A DNA stretch of 64,000 bases from Herbaspirillum rhizosphaerae_A (GCF_046025915.1 NZ_JAQQFR010000018.1:23082-87081); one strand, 5' to 3'. Shown: positions 7,361 to 16,221, numbered from the stretch's first letter. A program made the numbers and translations. The notes: generated from the letters alone by a model not told the origin.

Positions 7361-9220
7361 ATGCGTCAATACTCGACTTCGTCTCCACCGCCTGCGCGCG
7401 ACGCTTCTGTTCCTGCTCATAGCGACTGGCAAACGTTAGGCACGCTGTTGCCTTACCTGTGGACCTACAAATGGCGCGTGCTGCTGGCACTGGGCTTCCT
7501 GGTCGGCGCCAAGCTGACCAATATCGGCGTGCCGTTGTTGCTAAAACAACTAGTCGACCGCATGACGATCGGGCCGAACAATCCTCAGGCTTTGCTGGTG
7601 TTGCCGCTGTCGCTGCTGGTGGCTTACGGCGCCTTGCGACTCGGAACCACCGTCTTTACCGAGTTGCGCGAGTTCGTGTTTGCGAAAGTGACGCAGCGCG
7701 CGGTGCGTACGATTGCCTTGCAAGTGTTCCGCCATCTGCATTCGCTGTCGCTGCGCTTTCACCTGAATCGTCAGACCGGCGGCATGACGCGCGACATCGA
7801 ACGCGGTACGCGCGGCGTATCGACACTCGTGTCGTATGCGTTGTTCAGCATCCTGCCGACGCTGATCGAGATCGGTCTGGTGATGGTCTATCTGGTGCTG
7901 CATTACGAGATCTGGTTCACCGTCATTACGGGCGGCGCACTGGTGCTGTACATCATCTTCACGATTACGGTGACGGAGTGGCGCACGCATTTCCGTCGCA
8001 CGATGAACGATCTCGATTCGCGGGCAAACTCCAAGGCAATCGATTCGCTGCTCAATTACGAGACGGTAAAGTACTTTAGCAATGAAGATTTTGAAGCACG
8101 GCGTTACGACGAAGGACTGCAACGTTACGAAACAGCTGCCATCAAATCGCAGTCGTCGTTGTCGTTGCTGAACTCGGGGCAATCGGCAATCATCGCCATC
8201 GCTGTGACGCTGATTCTGTGGCGCGCAACCCAGGGCGTGATCAACGGCACAATGACTCTGGGCGATCTGGTGCTGGTGAATGCCTTCATGATCCAGTTGT
8301 ACATTCCGTTGAATTTCCTCGGTGTGATTTATCGAGAAATCAAGCAGAGCCTGGCCGATATGGAACGTTTGTTTTCGCTGCTGGAGCAGAACAAGGAAAT
8401 CGCCGATACGGCCAGCGCCAAACCACTCGTGACGGATGGCGCCGCGGTGCGTTTTTCCAATATCAATTTTAGTTACGAGAGCAAGCGTCAGATTTTGTTT
8501 GGTGTCGATTTTGAAATTGCTGCCGGTACCACGACGGCGGTGGTTGGTCACAGCGGCTCGGGAAAATCGACCTTGTCGCGGCTGCTGTACCGCTTCTACG
8601 ATGTTGACGCGGGCAGCATCACCATTGACGGTCAGGATCTGCGCAACGTGACGCAGGCGTCGTTGCGCCAGGCTATCGGCATCGTGCCGCAGGATACGGT
8701 GCTGTTCAACGACACCATCGAGTACAACATTGCCTACGGCAAGCCCGGCAGCAGCAAGGAAGAAATTGTTGCCGCCGCCAAGGCAGCCTACGTGCATGAT
8801 TTCATCGAGTCGCTGCCGGACGGCTATGCGACGACAGTCGGCGAACGTGGTCTGAAATTGTCGGGCGGTGAAAAGCAGCGCGTGGCGATCGCCCGCACTC
8901 TGTTGAAAAATCCTGCGGTGCTGATTTTTGATGAGGCCACATCCGCACTTGATTCCAAATCGGAGCAGGCGATTCAGGAGCAGTTGAGCGAGATCGCACA
9001 GAACCGCACCACACTGGTCATCGCACATCGGCTGTCGACGATTGTCGATGCACATCAGATTCTGGTACTGGAACACGGTCGTATCATTGAGCGCGGCACG
9101 CATACGCAGTTACTGGTTTCAGGCGGTGCGTATGCGCAGATGTGGGCAAGGCAGCAAGCCAAGGATGATGACGAAGATGAAGGTGCGTCAGAGTCATCAC
9201 CATCGCTGCAACTGGCGTAA
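7361..9220 (+). CDS. Atm1-type ABC exporter (fused permease-ATPase)
   Basis: This 619-residue half-transporter has an N-terminal six-helix membrane domain (about residues 30-320) and a C-terminal ATPase domain. The ATPase shows Walker A GHSGSGKST, the signature LSGGEKQRVAIART, Walker B VLIFDEATSALD and the H-loop IAHRLST. RYDEGLQRYETAAIKSQSSL and the sequence around NSGQSAII are typical of the Atm1/HMT1 group, which exports glutathione-linked sulfur or metal compounds at the inner membrane. The frame is open to GTG 7256, adding 35 basic residues; 7361 is preferred on promoter position, although no strong ribosome-binding site is seen there. Confidence 0.85.
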   Translation: MRQYSTSSPPPARDASVPAHSDWQTLGTLLPYLWTYKWRVLLALGFLVGAKLTNIGVPLLLKQLVDRMTIGPNNPQALLVLPLSLLVAYGALRLGTTVFTELREFVFAKVTQRAVRTIALQVFRHLHSLSLRFHLNRQTGGMTRDIERGTRGVSTLVSYALFSILPTLIEIGLVMVYLVLHYEIWFTVITGGALVLYIIFTITVTEWRTHFRRTMNDLDSRANSKAIDSLLNYETVKYFSNEDFEARRYDEGLQRYETAAIKSQSSLSLLNSGQSAIIAIAVTLILWRATQGVINGTMTLGDLVLVNAFMIQLYIPLNFLGVIYREIKQSLADMERLFSLLEQNKEIADTASAKPLVTDGAAVRFSNINFSYESKRQILFGVDFEIAAGTTTAVVGHSGSGKSTLSRLLYRFYDVDAGSITIDGQDLRNVTQASLRQAIGIVPQDTVLFNDTIEYNIAYGKPGSSKEEIVAAAKAAYVHDFIESLPDGYATTVGERGLKLSGGEKQRVAIARTLLKNPAVLIFDEATSALDSKSEQAIQEQLSEIAQNRTTLVIAHRLSTIVDAHQILVLEHGRIIERGTHTQLLVSGGAYAQMWARQQAKDDDEDEGASESSPSLQLA

Positions 9221-9293
9221 GTTAAAACAATACGAAGCAATGTCGCAGTATCGCAATGTCGGCATGATGCTCTCCTGAGGTGGGGTAGGACGA

Positions 9294-10265
9294 ATGGAAA
9301 CCAAATGGCTTGAAGATTTTATTTCCTTGGCTGAGACGCGCAGTTTCAGTCGCTCGGCCGAATTGCGGCATGTGACGCAACCGGCTTTTTCACGGCGTAT
9401 CCAGTCGCTGGAAGCATGGCTGGGCTCCGATCTGATTGACCGTACTTCGTACCCGACGCGACTGACTGCCGCAGGCGAAGTGTTCTACGAGCAGGCGGTG
9501 GAGATGCTCGGCCAGATCAACAATACGCGGGCCATGTTGCGCGGCAAGCGGCCGGCCCAGCAGACCACGGTCGATTTTGCGGTGCCGCATACCTTGTCGC
9601 TGACCTATTTTCCCAAATGGCTGAGTTCTCTGGAATCGGGGTTCGGTGCGCTCAATACGCGTCTGATTGCGCTCAATGTTCATGACGCCGTGATGACCAT
9701 CGTCGAAGGCGGCTGCGATTTGCTGTTGTGCTATCACCATCCGCGCCAGCCGGTGCAACTGGATTCCAGCCGTTACGACATGCTGACGATGGGGCATGAA
9801 AGCGTGCGTCCCTATTCGCGTTGTGATCGCAGCGGCAAGCCGGACTACGTGCTTCCCGGAACATCCAAGTCGCCATTGCCTTTCCTGTCCTATACGCCTA
9901 ACGCCTATCTGGGGCGCATGGTTGAACTGATCATGAGCGACGCCAAAAAGCCGCTGCATCTGGAAAAGCACTACGAGACCGACATGTCCGAAAGTCTCAA
10001 GATGATGGCGCTGGAAGGTCATGGCGTGGCTTTCCTGCCGGAGTCTTCGGTGACGCGTGAAGTGCGCAACAAGCAGTTGGCGCGCGCCGATGGCGCTCAC
10101 GGCGAGTGGGAAGTCGAGATGGAGATCCGGCTTTATCGTGAACGGCCGACACCGCAGCGCAGCGGAAAAGTGGTGGTGGCGCGCTTGTGGGATTACCTTC
10201 AGGAACTGGAAGAGAACCGTAAGAATGCAGCTGCGCGGGCAAAAAAGCCGCCGAAAGGCACGTAG
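9294..10265 (+). CDS. LysR-family transcriptional regulator, HypT-like
   Basis: This 323-residue regulator has an N-terminal winged helix-turn-helix (METKWLEDFISLAETRSFSR, then TQPAFSRRIQSLE) and a C-terminal effector domain. The METKWL start and the QPAFSRRI helix resemble the hypochlorite-responsive regulator HypT (YjiE) of E. coli. The C-terminal tail is rich in Lys and Arg. It lies 73 bp after the ABC exporter on the same strand and upstream of gdhA, so it may control either; its target is not shown by the sequence. An AGGACGA stretch precedes the ATG. Confidence 0.82.
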   Translation: METKWLEDFISLAETRSFSRSAELRHVTQPAFSRRIQSLEAWLGSDLIDRTSYPTRLTAAGEVFYEQAVEMLGQINNTRAMLRGKRPAQQTTVDFAVPHTLSLTYFPKWLSSLESGFGALNTRLIALNVHDAVMTIVEGGCDLLLCYHHPRQPVQLDSSRYDMLTMGHESVRPYSRCDRSGKPDYVLPGTSKSPLPFLSYTPNAYLGRMVELIMSDAKKPLHLEKHYETDMSESLKMMALEGHGVAFLPESSVTREVRNKQLARADGAHGEWEVEMEIRLYRERPTPQRSGKVVVARLWDYLQELEENRKNAAARAKKPPKGT

Positions 10266-10593
10266 TACAAGGCCTGTTTGCAGGTTATGCATGGATTGCA
10301 TAGTTGCATGCGCACAAAGCATTAGCGTTGGTGCATTGCATTGCCCTACGATGGCGTCGCTGTCGATGGCGTGCCCTGGAGTCTGGTTTGCACGGTTTTC
10401 CTGTGCAGAGATGTCCACACGCCTGGCGAGGCTTTCTCCTCGCCGGTGGCTGAAAAATTAAGCAATATCGCGCGACAACTCCGACTCCGGAAGGAGTAGG
10501 ATGACGTAACCCTGAGTTTCGCGGTTTGATTAATTTTGCAGCAGCGTCGGCCAGCATGGCTAAAGCGTGGCAACATCAAGGAGCGATTGCATC
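10266..10593. other. Intergenic leader upstream of gdhA
   Basis: I see no gene. TTGCAT is repeated at 10296-10301, 10304-10309 and 10336-10341, next to an ATGCAT at 10287-10292, a possible multi-site operator. A 7-bp GC hairpin (GGCGAGG 10425-10431 with CCTCGCC 10438-10444, extended by two pairs) has no T-run, so it is more likely an mRNA leader structure than a terminator. AAGGAG at 10578-10583 is the likely gdhA ribosome-binding site. Confidence 0.4.
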
Positions 10594-11892
10594 ATGTCGA
10601 ACGAACCCGTCAAGCAGCACGAAGTCCCTTCCTACCTTACTCCGCATGGCATCGGCCCATGGGGTGATTATCTCGAACAAATCGACCGCGTTACCCCTTA
10701 TCTGGGCTCGCTGGCGCGCTGGGTGGAAACCCTGAAGCGCCCGAAGCGTATGCTGATCGTGGACGTTCCTATCGAACGCGACGACGGCACCATCGCCCAC
10801 TTCGAAGGCTATCGCGTGCAGCACAATACGTCGCGTGGTCCCGGCAAGGGTGGTGTGCGTTTTCACCAGGATGTGACACTGTCTGAAGTGATGGCGCTGT
10901 CGGCCTGGATGACGGTCAAGAACGCGGCAGTGAACGTGCCATACGGCGGTGCCAAAGGCGGTATCCGTGTTGATCCGAAAACGTTGTCGCGCGGCGAACT
11001 GCAGCGCATGACACGTCGCTACACCAGCGAAATCGGCATCATCATCGGACCGAACAAAGATATCCCCGCACCAGACGTCAATACCGATTCGCAGATCATG
11101 GCGTGGATGATGGATACCTATTCCATGAACCAAGGCAGCACGTCATCGGGCGTTGTGACCGGCAAGCCGATCTCGCTCGGCGGTAGTCTGGGTCGTCATG
11201 AAGCGACGGGCCGCGGTGTATTTGTGGTCGGTTGCGAAGCTGCTGCAAAGCGCAATCTTGATATCAAAGAGGCGCGCATTGCAGTGCAAGGTTTTGGTAA
11301 CGTTGGCGGTATCGCTGCACGTTTGTTTGCAGAGGCCGGCGCCAAGGTCGTTGCTGTGCAAGATCACATTACGACGGTGGTACGCGCTAGCGGTCTCGAT
11401 GTGCCTGCACTGCAAGCCTATGTTACGCAACATGGCAGCGTTCAAGGTTTTCCGGGCGGTGACGAAGTCAAAGACCGCGCCCAGTTTTGGGCGACCGATT
11501 GCGACATTCTGGTGCCTGCTGCACTCGAACAGCAAATCACGGTCAACAACGCGCCATCGATTCGCGCCAAGATCATTCTGGAAGGCGCTAACGGCCCGAC
11601 CTCTCCGGCGGCCGACGACATCCTGACTGAAAAGGGTGTGCTGATCGTGCCTGACGTGATTGCCAATGCCGGCGGCGTGACCGTCAGTTACTTTGAATGG
11701 GTGCAGGATTTTTCGAGCTTCTTCTGGACTGAAGACGAAATCAATCTGCGCCTCACGCGCATCATGCGTGAAGCATTCGCAGCGGTTTGGCAACTGGCTG
11801 AAGATAAGAAGGTAACACTGCGTACCGCTGCATTCATCGTGGCATGTACTCGTGTGTTGCAAGCGCGTGAAATGCGCGGTCTCTATCCTTGA
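10594..11892 (+). CDS. gdhA: Glutamate dehydrogenase (Glu/Leu/Phe/Val dehydrogenase family)
   Basis: This 432-residue enzyme reversibly deaminates glutamate to 2-oxoglutarate and ammonium with NAD(P). GPGKGGVRFH and NVPYGGAKGGIRVDP carry the catalytic lysines, PDVNTDSQIMAWMMD follows, and the dinucleotide fold starts at VQGFGNVGG near residue 233. The end, ACTRVLQAREMRGLYP, is typical of the family. The ATG at 10594 is chosen because AAGGAG lies 10 bases upstream; an in-frame ATG at 10567 would add nine unsupported residues. Its neighbourhood (a sigma-54-driven binding protein and a glutamate importer) suggests nitrogen-linked metabolism. Confidence 0.92.
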   Translation: MSNEPVKQHEVPSYLTPHGIGPWGDYLEQIDRVTPYLGSLARWVETLKRPKRMLIVDVPIERDDGTIAHFEGYRVQHNTSRGPGKGGVRFHQDVTLSEVMALSAWMTVKNAAVNVPYGGAKGGIRVDPKTLSRGELQRMTRRYTSEIGIIIGPNKDIPAPDVNTDSQIMAWMMDTYSMNQGSTSSGVVTGKPISLGGSLGRHEATGRGVFVVGCEAAAKRNLDIKEARIAVQGFGNVGGIAARLFAEAGAKVVAVQDHITTVVRASGLDVPALQAYVTQHGSVQGFPGGDEVKDRAQFWATDCDILVPAALEQQITVNNAPSIRAKIILEGANGPTSPAADDILTEKGVLIVPDVIANAGGVTVSYFEWVQDFSSFFWTEDEINLRLTRIMREAFAAVWQLAEDKKVTLRTAAFIVACTRVLQAREMRGLYP

Positions 11893-11970
11893 TGCAGTCG
11901 GCAGTCGGCAGTCTGCAACTGGCAAGTAAAAATAAGTAGCTAAGTAGTTGAAGTAAGCAGTCGCAACAAG

Positions 11971-12011
11971 CGTCGACAGAGAAGATAAAAAATTAACATT
12001 CTCTGTCGACG
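11971..12011. repeat. Perfect 13-bp inverted repeat with 15-nt AT-rich loop
   Basis: CGTCGACAGAGAA (11971-11983) is mirrored exactly by TTCTCTGTCGACG (11999-12011). There is no T-run on either side, so it is not a standard terminator. It lies 79 bp after the gdhA stop. Confidence 0.85.
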
Positions 12012-12063
12012 AAAATAGAAAGAATAAATGACGGTATGCAGGCGTGCCTGCATCGGTCTGACG

Positions 12064-12104
12064 AAAAATGCGAAAAGCGCGCTTGCGTTTTCATCGCATT
12101 TTTT
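12064..12104 (+). terminator. Probable rho-independent terminator downstream of gdhA
   Basis: Outer stem AAAAATGCG (12064-12072) pairs with CGCATTTTT (12095-12103). An inner AAAA-CGC/GCG-TTTT helix is interrupted by single unpaired bases. The descending arm ends in six T residues. Confidence 0.65.
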
Positions 12105-12396
12105 GCGCATGCCGTGACCGTTTGATTTGTGCGTAAGGAGGAGACGTCTACGCCCAACATTCGAAACATGCCGATGACGGTGTCGTCGGCGCGAGCACCT
12201 TTGCGTTTGCTGCAAAGCGGTCTGCGCACCCATTGCGCGGAGGCTTTTGCAATGTCTATCGAAAGCGGCAAAAACATTCCTTTTGAAAATCGTTACGTGC
12301 ACGCAATCGCGTTGTGGCATGCGTCCTGTCGGGCCTCAACTGCACGATAAGGCCGCGAATTACGCTGTTGATTGCAGGATTGCTTACTTGGTTTTC

Positions 12397-12412
12397 TGGC
12401 ATGATACTTGCT
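12397..12412 (+). promoter_or_regulatory. Sigma-54 (RpoN) promoter
   Basis: TGGCATGATACTTGCT has GG at 12398-12399 and GC at 12410-12411, exactly 10 bp apart. It differs from the consensus TGGCACG-N4-TTGCW at a single base. The start point would be near 12423, giving a leader of about 32 nt for the gene at 12455. NtrC-type nitrogen control is inferred; I found no clear NtrC site. Confidence 0.75.
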
Positions 12413-12454
12413 CATTAAACTTCTCCGGTCGTAAGGCCGGCATGCGAGTCGTCA

Positions 12455-13369
12455 ATGGCAAACAGATCGATCAGGCAAGTATTGCGTTGTTGGGCTGTCA
12501 TCGCTTGGAGTTTCGGTGTCAGCATGTCGTCGCAGGCACATGCGGAAGGAACGCTTGAGAAAATAAAGCGTACCAACACGTTTGTCATTGCCTATTTGAA
12601 CGGAACGATGCCGTTTGCGTTTTTGAATGACGACAAGCAGGTGACAGGTTATACGATTGATCTGTGTCGGAAAATTGCGGAAGGAATTCGAAAGGATTTC
12701 AAATTGCCGCAGTTGCAGGTGCAGTTCATGGAAGTGGATACGGTGACGCGTTTTATCGCACTTGATCAGGGCAAGGCGGATCTGGAGTGCAGCACGTCGA
12801 CGAACAATGCTGAGCGCCGGAAGATTGCAACCTTTACCGTGCCGCATTTTTTTGCTTCAGTGCGCATGTTGGTGAAGGCCAGCTCGGGAATTCGCAACTG
12901 GGAAGACCTGCGTGGCAAGACCGTAGTGGTGCCACGTAATACACCGATGGTGAAGCAGATTGATGAGCGCAGCAATATCCGCTCTCTCGGCATCAAGATC
13001 GTGGAGGTGGCTTATAACGAAGAGGCCTTCAACAGTCTCGAGAAGGGCATGGCGGATGCCTTCGTGATGGAAGACGTGTTGTTGCGCAGGTATCTGTTGT
13101 CGGTGCCGCATCCTGAGCGTTACGCAGTTGTCGGCGATTCGCTCTCGCTGGAACCCTACGGCATCATGTTGCATAAGGGGGATCCGGAGTTCAAGCGGTA
13201 CGTGGATTTGCAGATGGTGAAGATTATTCGGTCCGGGGATATTTTCAAGATTTATGATCGCTGGTTCACCAAACCGATCAGCGACACGATCCCCGCGATG
13301 GGCATGCCGATGGGGTATCTGCTGCGCGATACGTTGCGCTACCCGACGGACAAGGTTGCTGATGAGTGA
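12455..13369 (+). CDS. Amino-acid ABC transporter periplasmic binding protein (GltI paralogue, orphan)
   Basis: This 304-residue family 3 solute-binding protein has an N-terminal signal peptide (cleavage probably after SSQAHA). It keeps the family pattern FVIAYLNGTMPFAF, GYTIDLCRKIA, LECSTSTNNAERR and SLEPYGIMLHKGDPEF. It resembles the GltI-like protein encoded next but has no permease or ATPase of its own. It probably feeds the GltJKL permease just downstream, widening or tuning uptake of acidic amino acids. A sigma-54 promoter precedes it and a terminator-like hairpin follows. Confidence 0.85.
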   Translation: MANRSIRQVLRCWAVIAWSFGVSMSSQAHAEGTLEKIKRTNTFVIAYLNGTMPFAFLNDDKQVTGYTIDLCRKIAEGIRKDFKLPQLQVQFMEVDTVTRFIALDQGKADLECSTSTNNAERRKIATFTVPHFFASVRMLVKASSGIRNWEDLRGKTVVVPRNTPMVKQIDERSNIRSLGIKIVEVAYNEEAFNSLEKGMADAFVMEDVLLRRYLLSVPHPERYAVVGDSLSLEPYGIMLHKGDPEFKRYVDLQMVKIIRSGDIFKIYDRWFTKPISDTIPAMGMPMGYLLRDTLRYPTDKVADE

Positions 13370-13412
13370 ATTTGGCGGAATTTCGGCATGAAATCATGTT
13401 TTTTGAGCCGCA

Positions 13413-13435
13413 TCCTGCAGTGCAGGAAGGTTTTT
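13413..13435 (+). terminator. Probable terminator after the orphan binding-protein gene
   Basis: TCCTGCA (13413-13419) and TGCAGGA (13421-13427) form a tight hairpin, followed within 4 bases by five T residues (13431-13435). Confidence 0.5.
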
Positions 13436-13541
13436 CAAAACTAAGGTAATTTAAAGGCAAAATAGCCTCTTTTCAGGAATGAAGACTATTTTTGAAGAAT
13501 GGCTTTTGGTACACTACGTAAAAATTTTTCCAGGAGGTCAC

Positions 13542-14489
13542 ATGAAGTTATTAAAGCTAGCAGGGGTATTGGTTGGGGCAAGTGTATTGATGGGCTCGGT
13601 TCACGCTGAAGAGTTCACCGGTCGTCTGAAGAAGATCAAAGAAACCGGCACGCTGACACTGGGTGTGCGCGACGCATCGATCCCGTTTTCCTACCTCGAT
13701 GACAAGCAATCGTATCAAGGTTATTCGATCGACCTGTGCCTGAAGGCGGCAACAGCGATCCAGAAGAAGCTAGGCCTGACTTCGCTGAACGTGAAGATGG
13801 TTCCTGTGACTTCGGCAACCCGTATTCCACTGATCGCCAACGGCACAACCGACATCTCTTGCGATTCGGCTACCAACAACATGGAACGTCAAAAGCAAGT
13901 TGCTTTCGCCGTCACCGAGTTCGTTACAGCTAACCGCTTCCTGACAAAGAAGGCCGCTAACCTGAAGACTCTGGACGACCTGAAGGGCAAGACCATCGTG
14001 TCGACCTCCGGTACTTCCAACCTGAAGCAAATCACTACGCTGAACACTGAGCGCAACCTGGGTATGAACATCCTGGCCGCCAAGGACCACGCCGAAGCTT
14101 TCCTGATGGTTGAAACCGGCCGTGCAGTCGCGTTCGTGATGGACGATATTCTGTTGTCTTCGCTGGCTGCCAACTCCAAGGCGCCTGGCGACTACGTCGT
14201 TTCCAGCGAAGCGCTGTCGGTTGAGCCATATGGCCTGATCCTGCCATTGGGCGACACAGCCTTCAAGAAGGTGGTCGACGATGCGATGATCAACGTCTAC
14301 AAGGGCGACGACATCAAGAAGATCTATGCCAAGTGGTTCCAATCGCCTATCCCACCGAAGGGCGTCAACCTGAACGTGCCGATGAGCCCGCAACTGCAAG
14401 CTGTTTTTGCCAAGCCTACCGATTCCGGCGAACCATCTGCTTACGCAGCTGTGCCAGAAGCGCAAAAGCAATCTTCGAAGAAGAAATAA
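13542..14489 (+). CDS. gltI: Glutamate/aspartate ABC transporter, periplasmic binding protein
   Basis: This 315-residue family 3 solute-binding protein has a signal peptide ending near VHAEE. It captures acidic amino acids in the periplasm for the GltJK-GltL permease encoded downstream. GTLTLGVRDASIPFSY, GYSIDLCLKAA, DISCDSATNNMERQK and SVEPYGLILPLGD are typical of GltI/BztA-like proteins. The ATG at 13542 is fixed by an AGGAGGT ribosome-binding site at 13532-13538; an upstream in-frame ATG at 13479 would disrupt the signal peptide. A strong hairpin after the stop may hold transcript levels of this gene above those of the permease genes. Confidence 0.87.
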   Translation: MKLLKLAGVLVGASVLMGSVHAEEFTGRLKKIKETGTLTLGVRDASIPFSYLDDKQSYQGYSIDLCLKAATAIQKKLGLTSLNVKMVPVTSATRIPLIANGTTDISCDSATNNMERQKQVAFAVTEFVTANRFLTKKAANLKTLDDLKGKTIVSTSGTSNLKQITTLNTERNLGMNILAAKDHAEAFLMVETGRAVAFVMDDILLSSLAANSKAPGDYVVSSEALSVEPYGLILPLGDTAFKKVVDDAMINVYKGDDIKKIYAKWFQSPIPPKGVNLNVPMSPQLQAVFAKPTDSGEPSAYAAVPEAQKQSSKKK

Positions 14490-14531
14490 GGCAAAAACGC
14501 AGCATTTGATTGCTGTGTAGCATGAAAAACG

Positions 14532-14560
14532 AAACGGGGGAGTTGTCCCCCGTTTTGTTT
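14532..14560 (+). terminator. Terminator or attenuating hairpin between gltI and gltJ
   Basis: AAACGGGGG (14532-14540) pairs with CCCCCGTTT (14547-14555) around a 6-nt loop, and the tract continues TGTTT. Partial read-through would explain binding protein made in excess of the permease. Confidence 0.85.
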
Positions 14561-14700
14561 AAGTTGGCGAAGAAAGCAAGACCTGCTCAGAACAGCCGTT
14601 TTTTACCTTCATGTAAAACCGGCGCAGGCCGCCTGGGAATGTCGTGGCAATGCGGCATTCTTGATCGCAAACGAGTCGAGACGAGAAGACGAGGGCATCT

Positions 14701-15450
14701 ATGCATTACAACTGGAACTGGGGCATATTCTGGGAGCAGTCTCCCGATGGCATCCCCTACATCGATACATTACTGATCGGCCTGAAATGGACCATCGCCA
14801 CGGCCGTACTGGCCTGGATCATGGCACTGGTTCTCGGCACGATCGTCGGTACTATCCGTACCACTCAGAAACCATGGGCCGTTCGCATCGCCAACGGCTA
14901 CGTTGAGCTGTTCCGCAATATTCCGCTGCTGGTCCAGATGTTTCTCTGGTACTTCGTGATGCCGGAAGTGGTGCCTGCCGCCTTGGGCGACTGGCTCAAG
15001 AGTCTGCCGCAAGCATCGTTTGTTACAGCGTTCCTGGCGTTGGGATTCTTTACTTCCTCACGCGTCGCAGTGCAAGTCAGCACCGGTATCAACGCCTTGC
15101 CGCGCGGTCAGCGCATGGCCGGCGCCGCATTGGGTCTGACGCCCGTACAGACGTATCGTTACGTGCTGCTGCCAATGGCATTCCGCATCATCATCCCGGC
15201 ATTGACCAACGAGTTCGCAGCGATCATCAAGAACAGTTCGGTGGCGTTGACCATCGGTCTGGTGGAGCTGACGGCGGCAACGTACTCGATGCGCGAATTC
15301 ACATTTCAGACGTTTGAATCGCTGACCGGGGCCACTGTCATTTACATCATCATTTCCGTTATTGCGCTGCTGATGGCGCGCATTCTGGAGAAAGTTACCG
15401 CCGTGCCAGGCTACATCACGACCGGCAGCTCCAGTACGGGAGGACATTAA
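14701..15450 (+). CDS. gltJ: Glutamate/aspartate ABC transporter permease GltJ
   Basis: This 249-residue inner-membrane permease has about five hydrophobic helices and is one of two permease subunits of the importer. The cytoplasmic EAA-like loop that docks on the ATPase reads INALPRGQRMAGAALGLTP near residues 130-148. LFRNIPLLVQMFLWYFVMPE is typical of the HisM/GltJ group. It lies 211 bp after gltI and 3 bp before gltK, and so forms a tight pair with gltK. Confidence 0.86.
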   Translation: MHYNWNWGIFWEQSPDGIPYIDTLLIGLKWTIATAVLAWIMALVLGTIVGTIRTTQKPWAVRIANGYVELFRNIPLLVQMFLWYFVMPEVVPAALGDWLKSLPQASFVTAFLALGFFTSSRVAVQVSTGINALPRGQRMAGAALGLTPVQTYRYVLLPMAFRIIIPALTNEFAAIIKNSSVALTIGLVELTAATYSMREFTFQTFESLTGATVIYIIISVIALLMARILEKVTAVPGYITTGSSSTGGH

Positions 15451-15453
15451 ACT

Positions 15454-16149
15454 ATGTTTTCTAATTTCGACTTCGATATTATTCAGCGTTCGTGGTTCTA
15501 CCTGATCACGACCGGCCTCAAGTTCACGCTGGTGCTGACGGTGTCGGCAATGGTTGGCGGCGTTATCATCGGTACCTTGCTGGCGATGATGCGTTTGTCC
15601 AGTAACAAGCCGCTGGCGTTCGCTGCGACGACCTATGTCAATCTGATCCGTTCGGTGCCGCTGGTGCTGGTGATTTTCTGGTTCTATTTCCTGGTGCCGT
15701 TCATCGGCGCCTGGATAATCGGCGCCAGCGAACCAATCCAGGTCGGCGCGTTTCAGTCGGCGCTGATTACCTTCATCTTGTTTGAAGCTGCGTACTACTG
15801 TGAAATCATGCGTTCGGGTATTCAGTCGATTCCGCGCGGCCAGGTCTTTGCCGGCTACGCAATCGGCATGAACTACTGGCAAATGATGGGTAACGTGGTG
15901 TTGCCGCAGGCTTTCCGCAACGTGACGCCGATTCTGCTGACGCAGACTATCGTGCTGTTTCAGGACGTTTCGCTCGTCTACGTGCTGGGCTCGGTGCCAG
16001 ACTTCGTGACGAGTGCGTCCAAGATCGCCCAGCGCGACGGTCGTCTGGTGGAAATGTACATGTTCGTCGCCGTGGTCTACTTTGTGCTCAGTTTTGCGCT
16101 GTCGCAATTTGTGAAGCGCTTCCAGCACAAGATCGCCATCATTCGCTAA
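15454..16149 (+). CDS. gltK: Glutamate/aspartate ABC transporter permease GltK
   Basis: This 231-residue inner-membrane permease pairs with GltJ. NLIRSVPLVLVIFWFYF and the EAA-type loop IQSIPRGQVFAGYAIGMN near residues 124-141 mark the HisM/GltK family. Its start lies 3 bp after the gltJ stop, so translation is probably coupled. A GC-rich hairpin separates it from gltL. Confidence 0.86.
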   Translation: MFSNFDFDIIQRSWFYLITTGLKFTLVLTVSAMVGGVIIGTLLAMMRLSSNKPLAFAATTYVNLIRSVPLVLVIFWFYFLVPFIGAWIIGASEPIQVGAFQSALITFILFEAAYYCEIMRSGIQSIPRGQVFAGYAIGMNYWQMMGNVVLPQAFRNVTPILLTQTIVLFQDVSLVYVLGSVPDFVTSASKIAQRDGRLVEMYMFVAVVYFVLSFALSQFVKRFQHKIAIIR

Positions 16150-16158
16150 CCGACACAG

Positions 16159-16190
16159 GCCGGCCAGCACCTATCAGATGAGTGGCCGGC
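16159..16190. repeat. Inverted repeat between gltK and gltL
   Basis: GCCGGCCA (16159-16166) and TGGCCGGC (16183-16190) form an 8-bp stem with further CAC/GTG pairing inside. There is no T-run, so it is more likely an intercistronic stability hairpin than a terminator. Confidence 0.7.
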
Positions 16191-16221
16191 TGATACCGTA
16201 TTCAGGAATTAGGAGAAATAA

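Larger units (their letters stand above)
11893..12454. other. 562-bp intergenic region between gdhA and the amino-acid binding protein
   Basis: I see no convincing coding sequence. In order it holds short AGTCGGC/AAGTAG repeats (11897-11960), a perfect 13-bp inverted repeat with an AT-rich loop (11971-12011), an 8-bp inverted repeat (ATGCAGGC / GCCTGCAT, 12036-12053), a terminator-like hairpin (12064-12104), about 290 bp without recognisable structure, and a sigma-54 promoter (12397-12412). Confidence 0.6.

Noticed and set aside
7550..9103. 517-residue open frame on the minus strand
   Set aside because: Antisense to the Atm1-type exporter; composition and lack of motifs mark it as a shadow of a GC-rich gene.
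10330..10345. Sigma-54-like TTGGTGCATTGCATTGCC upstream of gdhA
   Set aside because: GG and GC are 11 bp apart instead of 10, and the element is formed by the TTGCAT repeats.
15058..16170. 370-residue open frame on the minus strand
   Set aside because: Antisense to gltJ and gltK, no domain, His/Gln/Arg-rich shadow.
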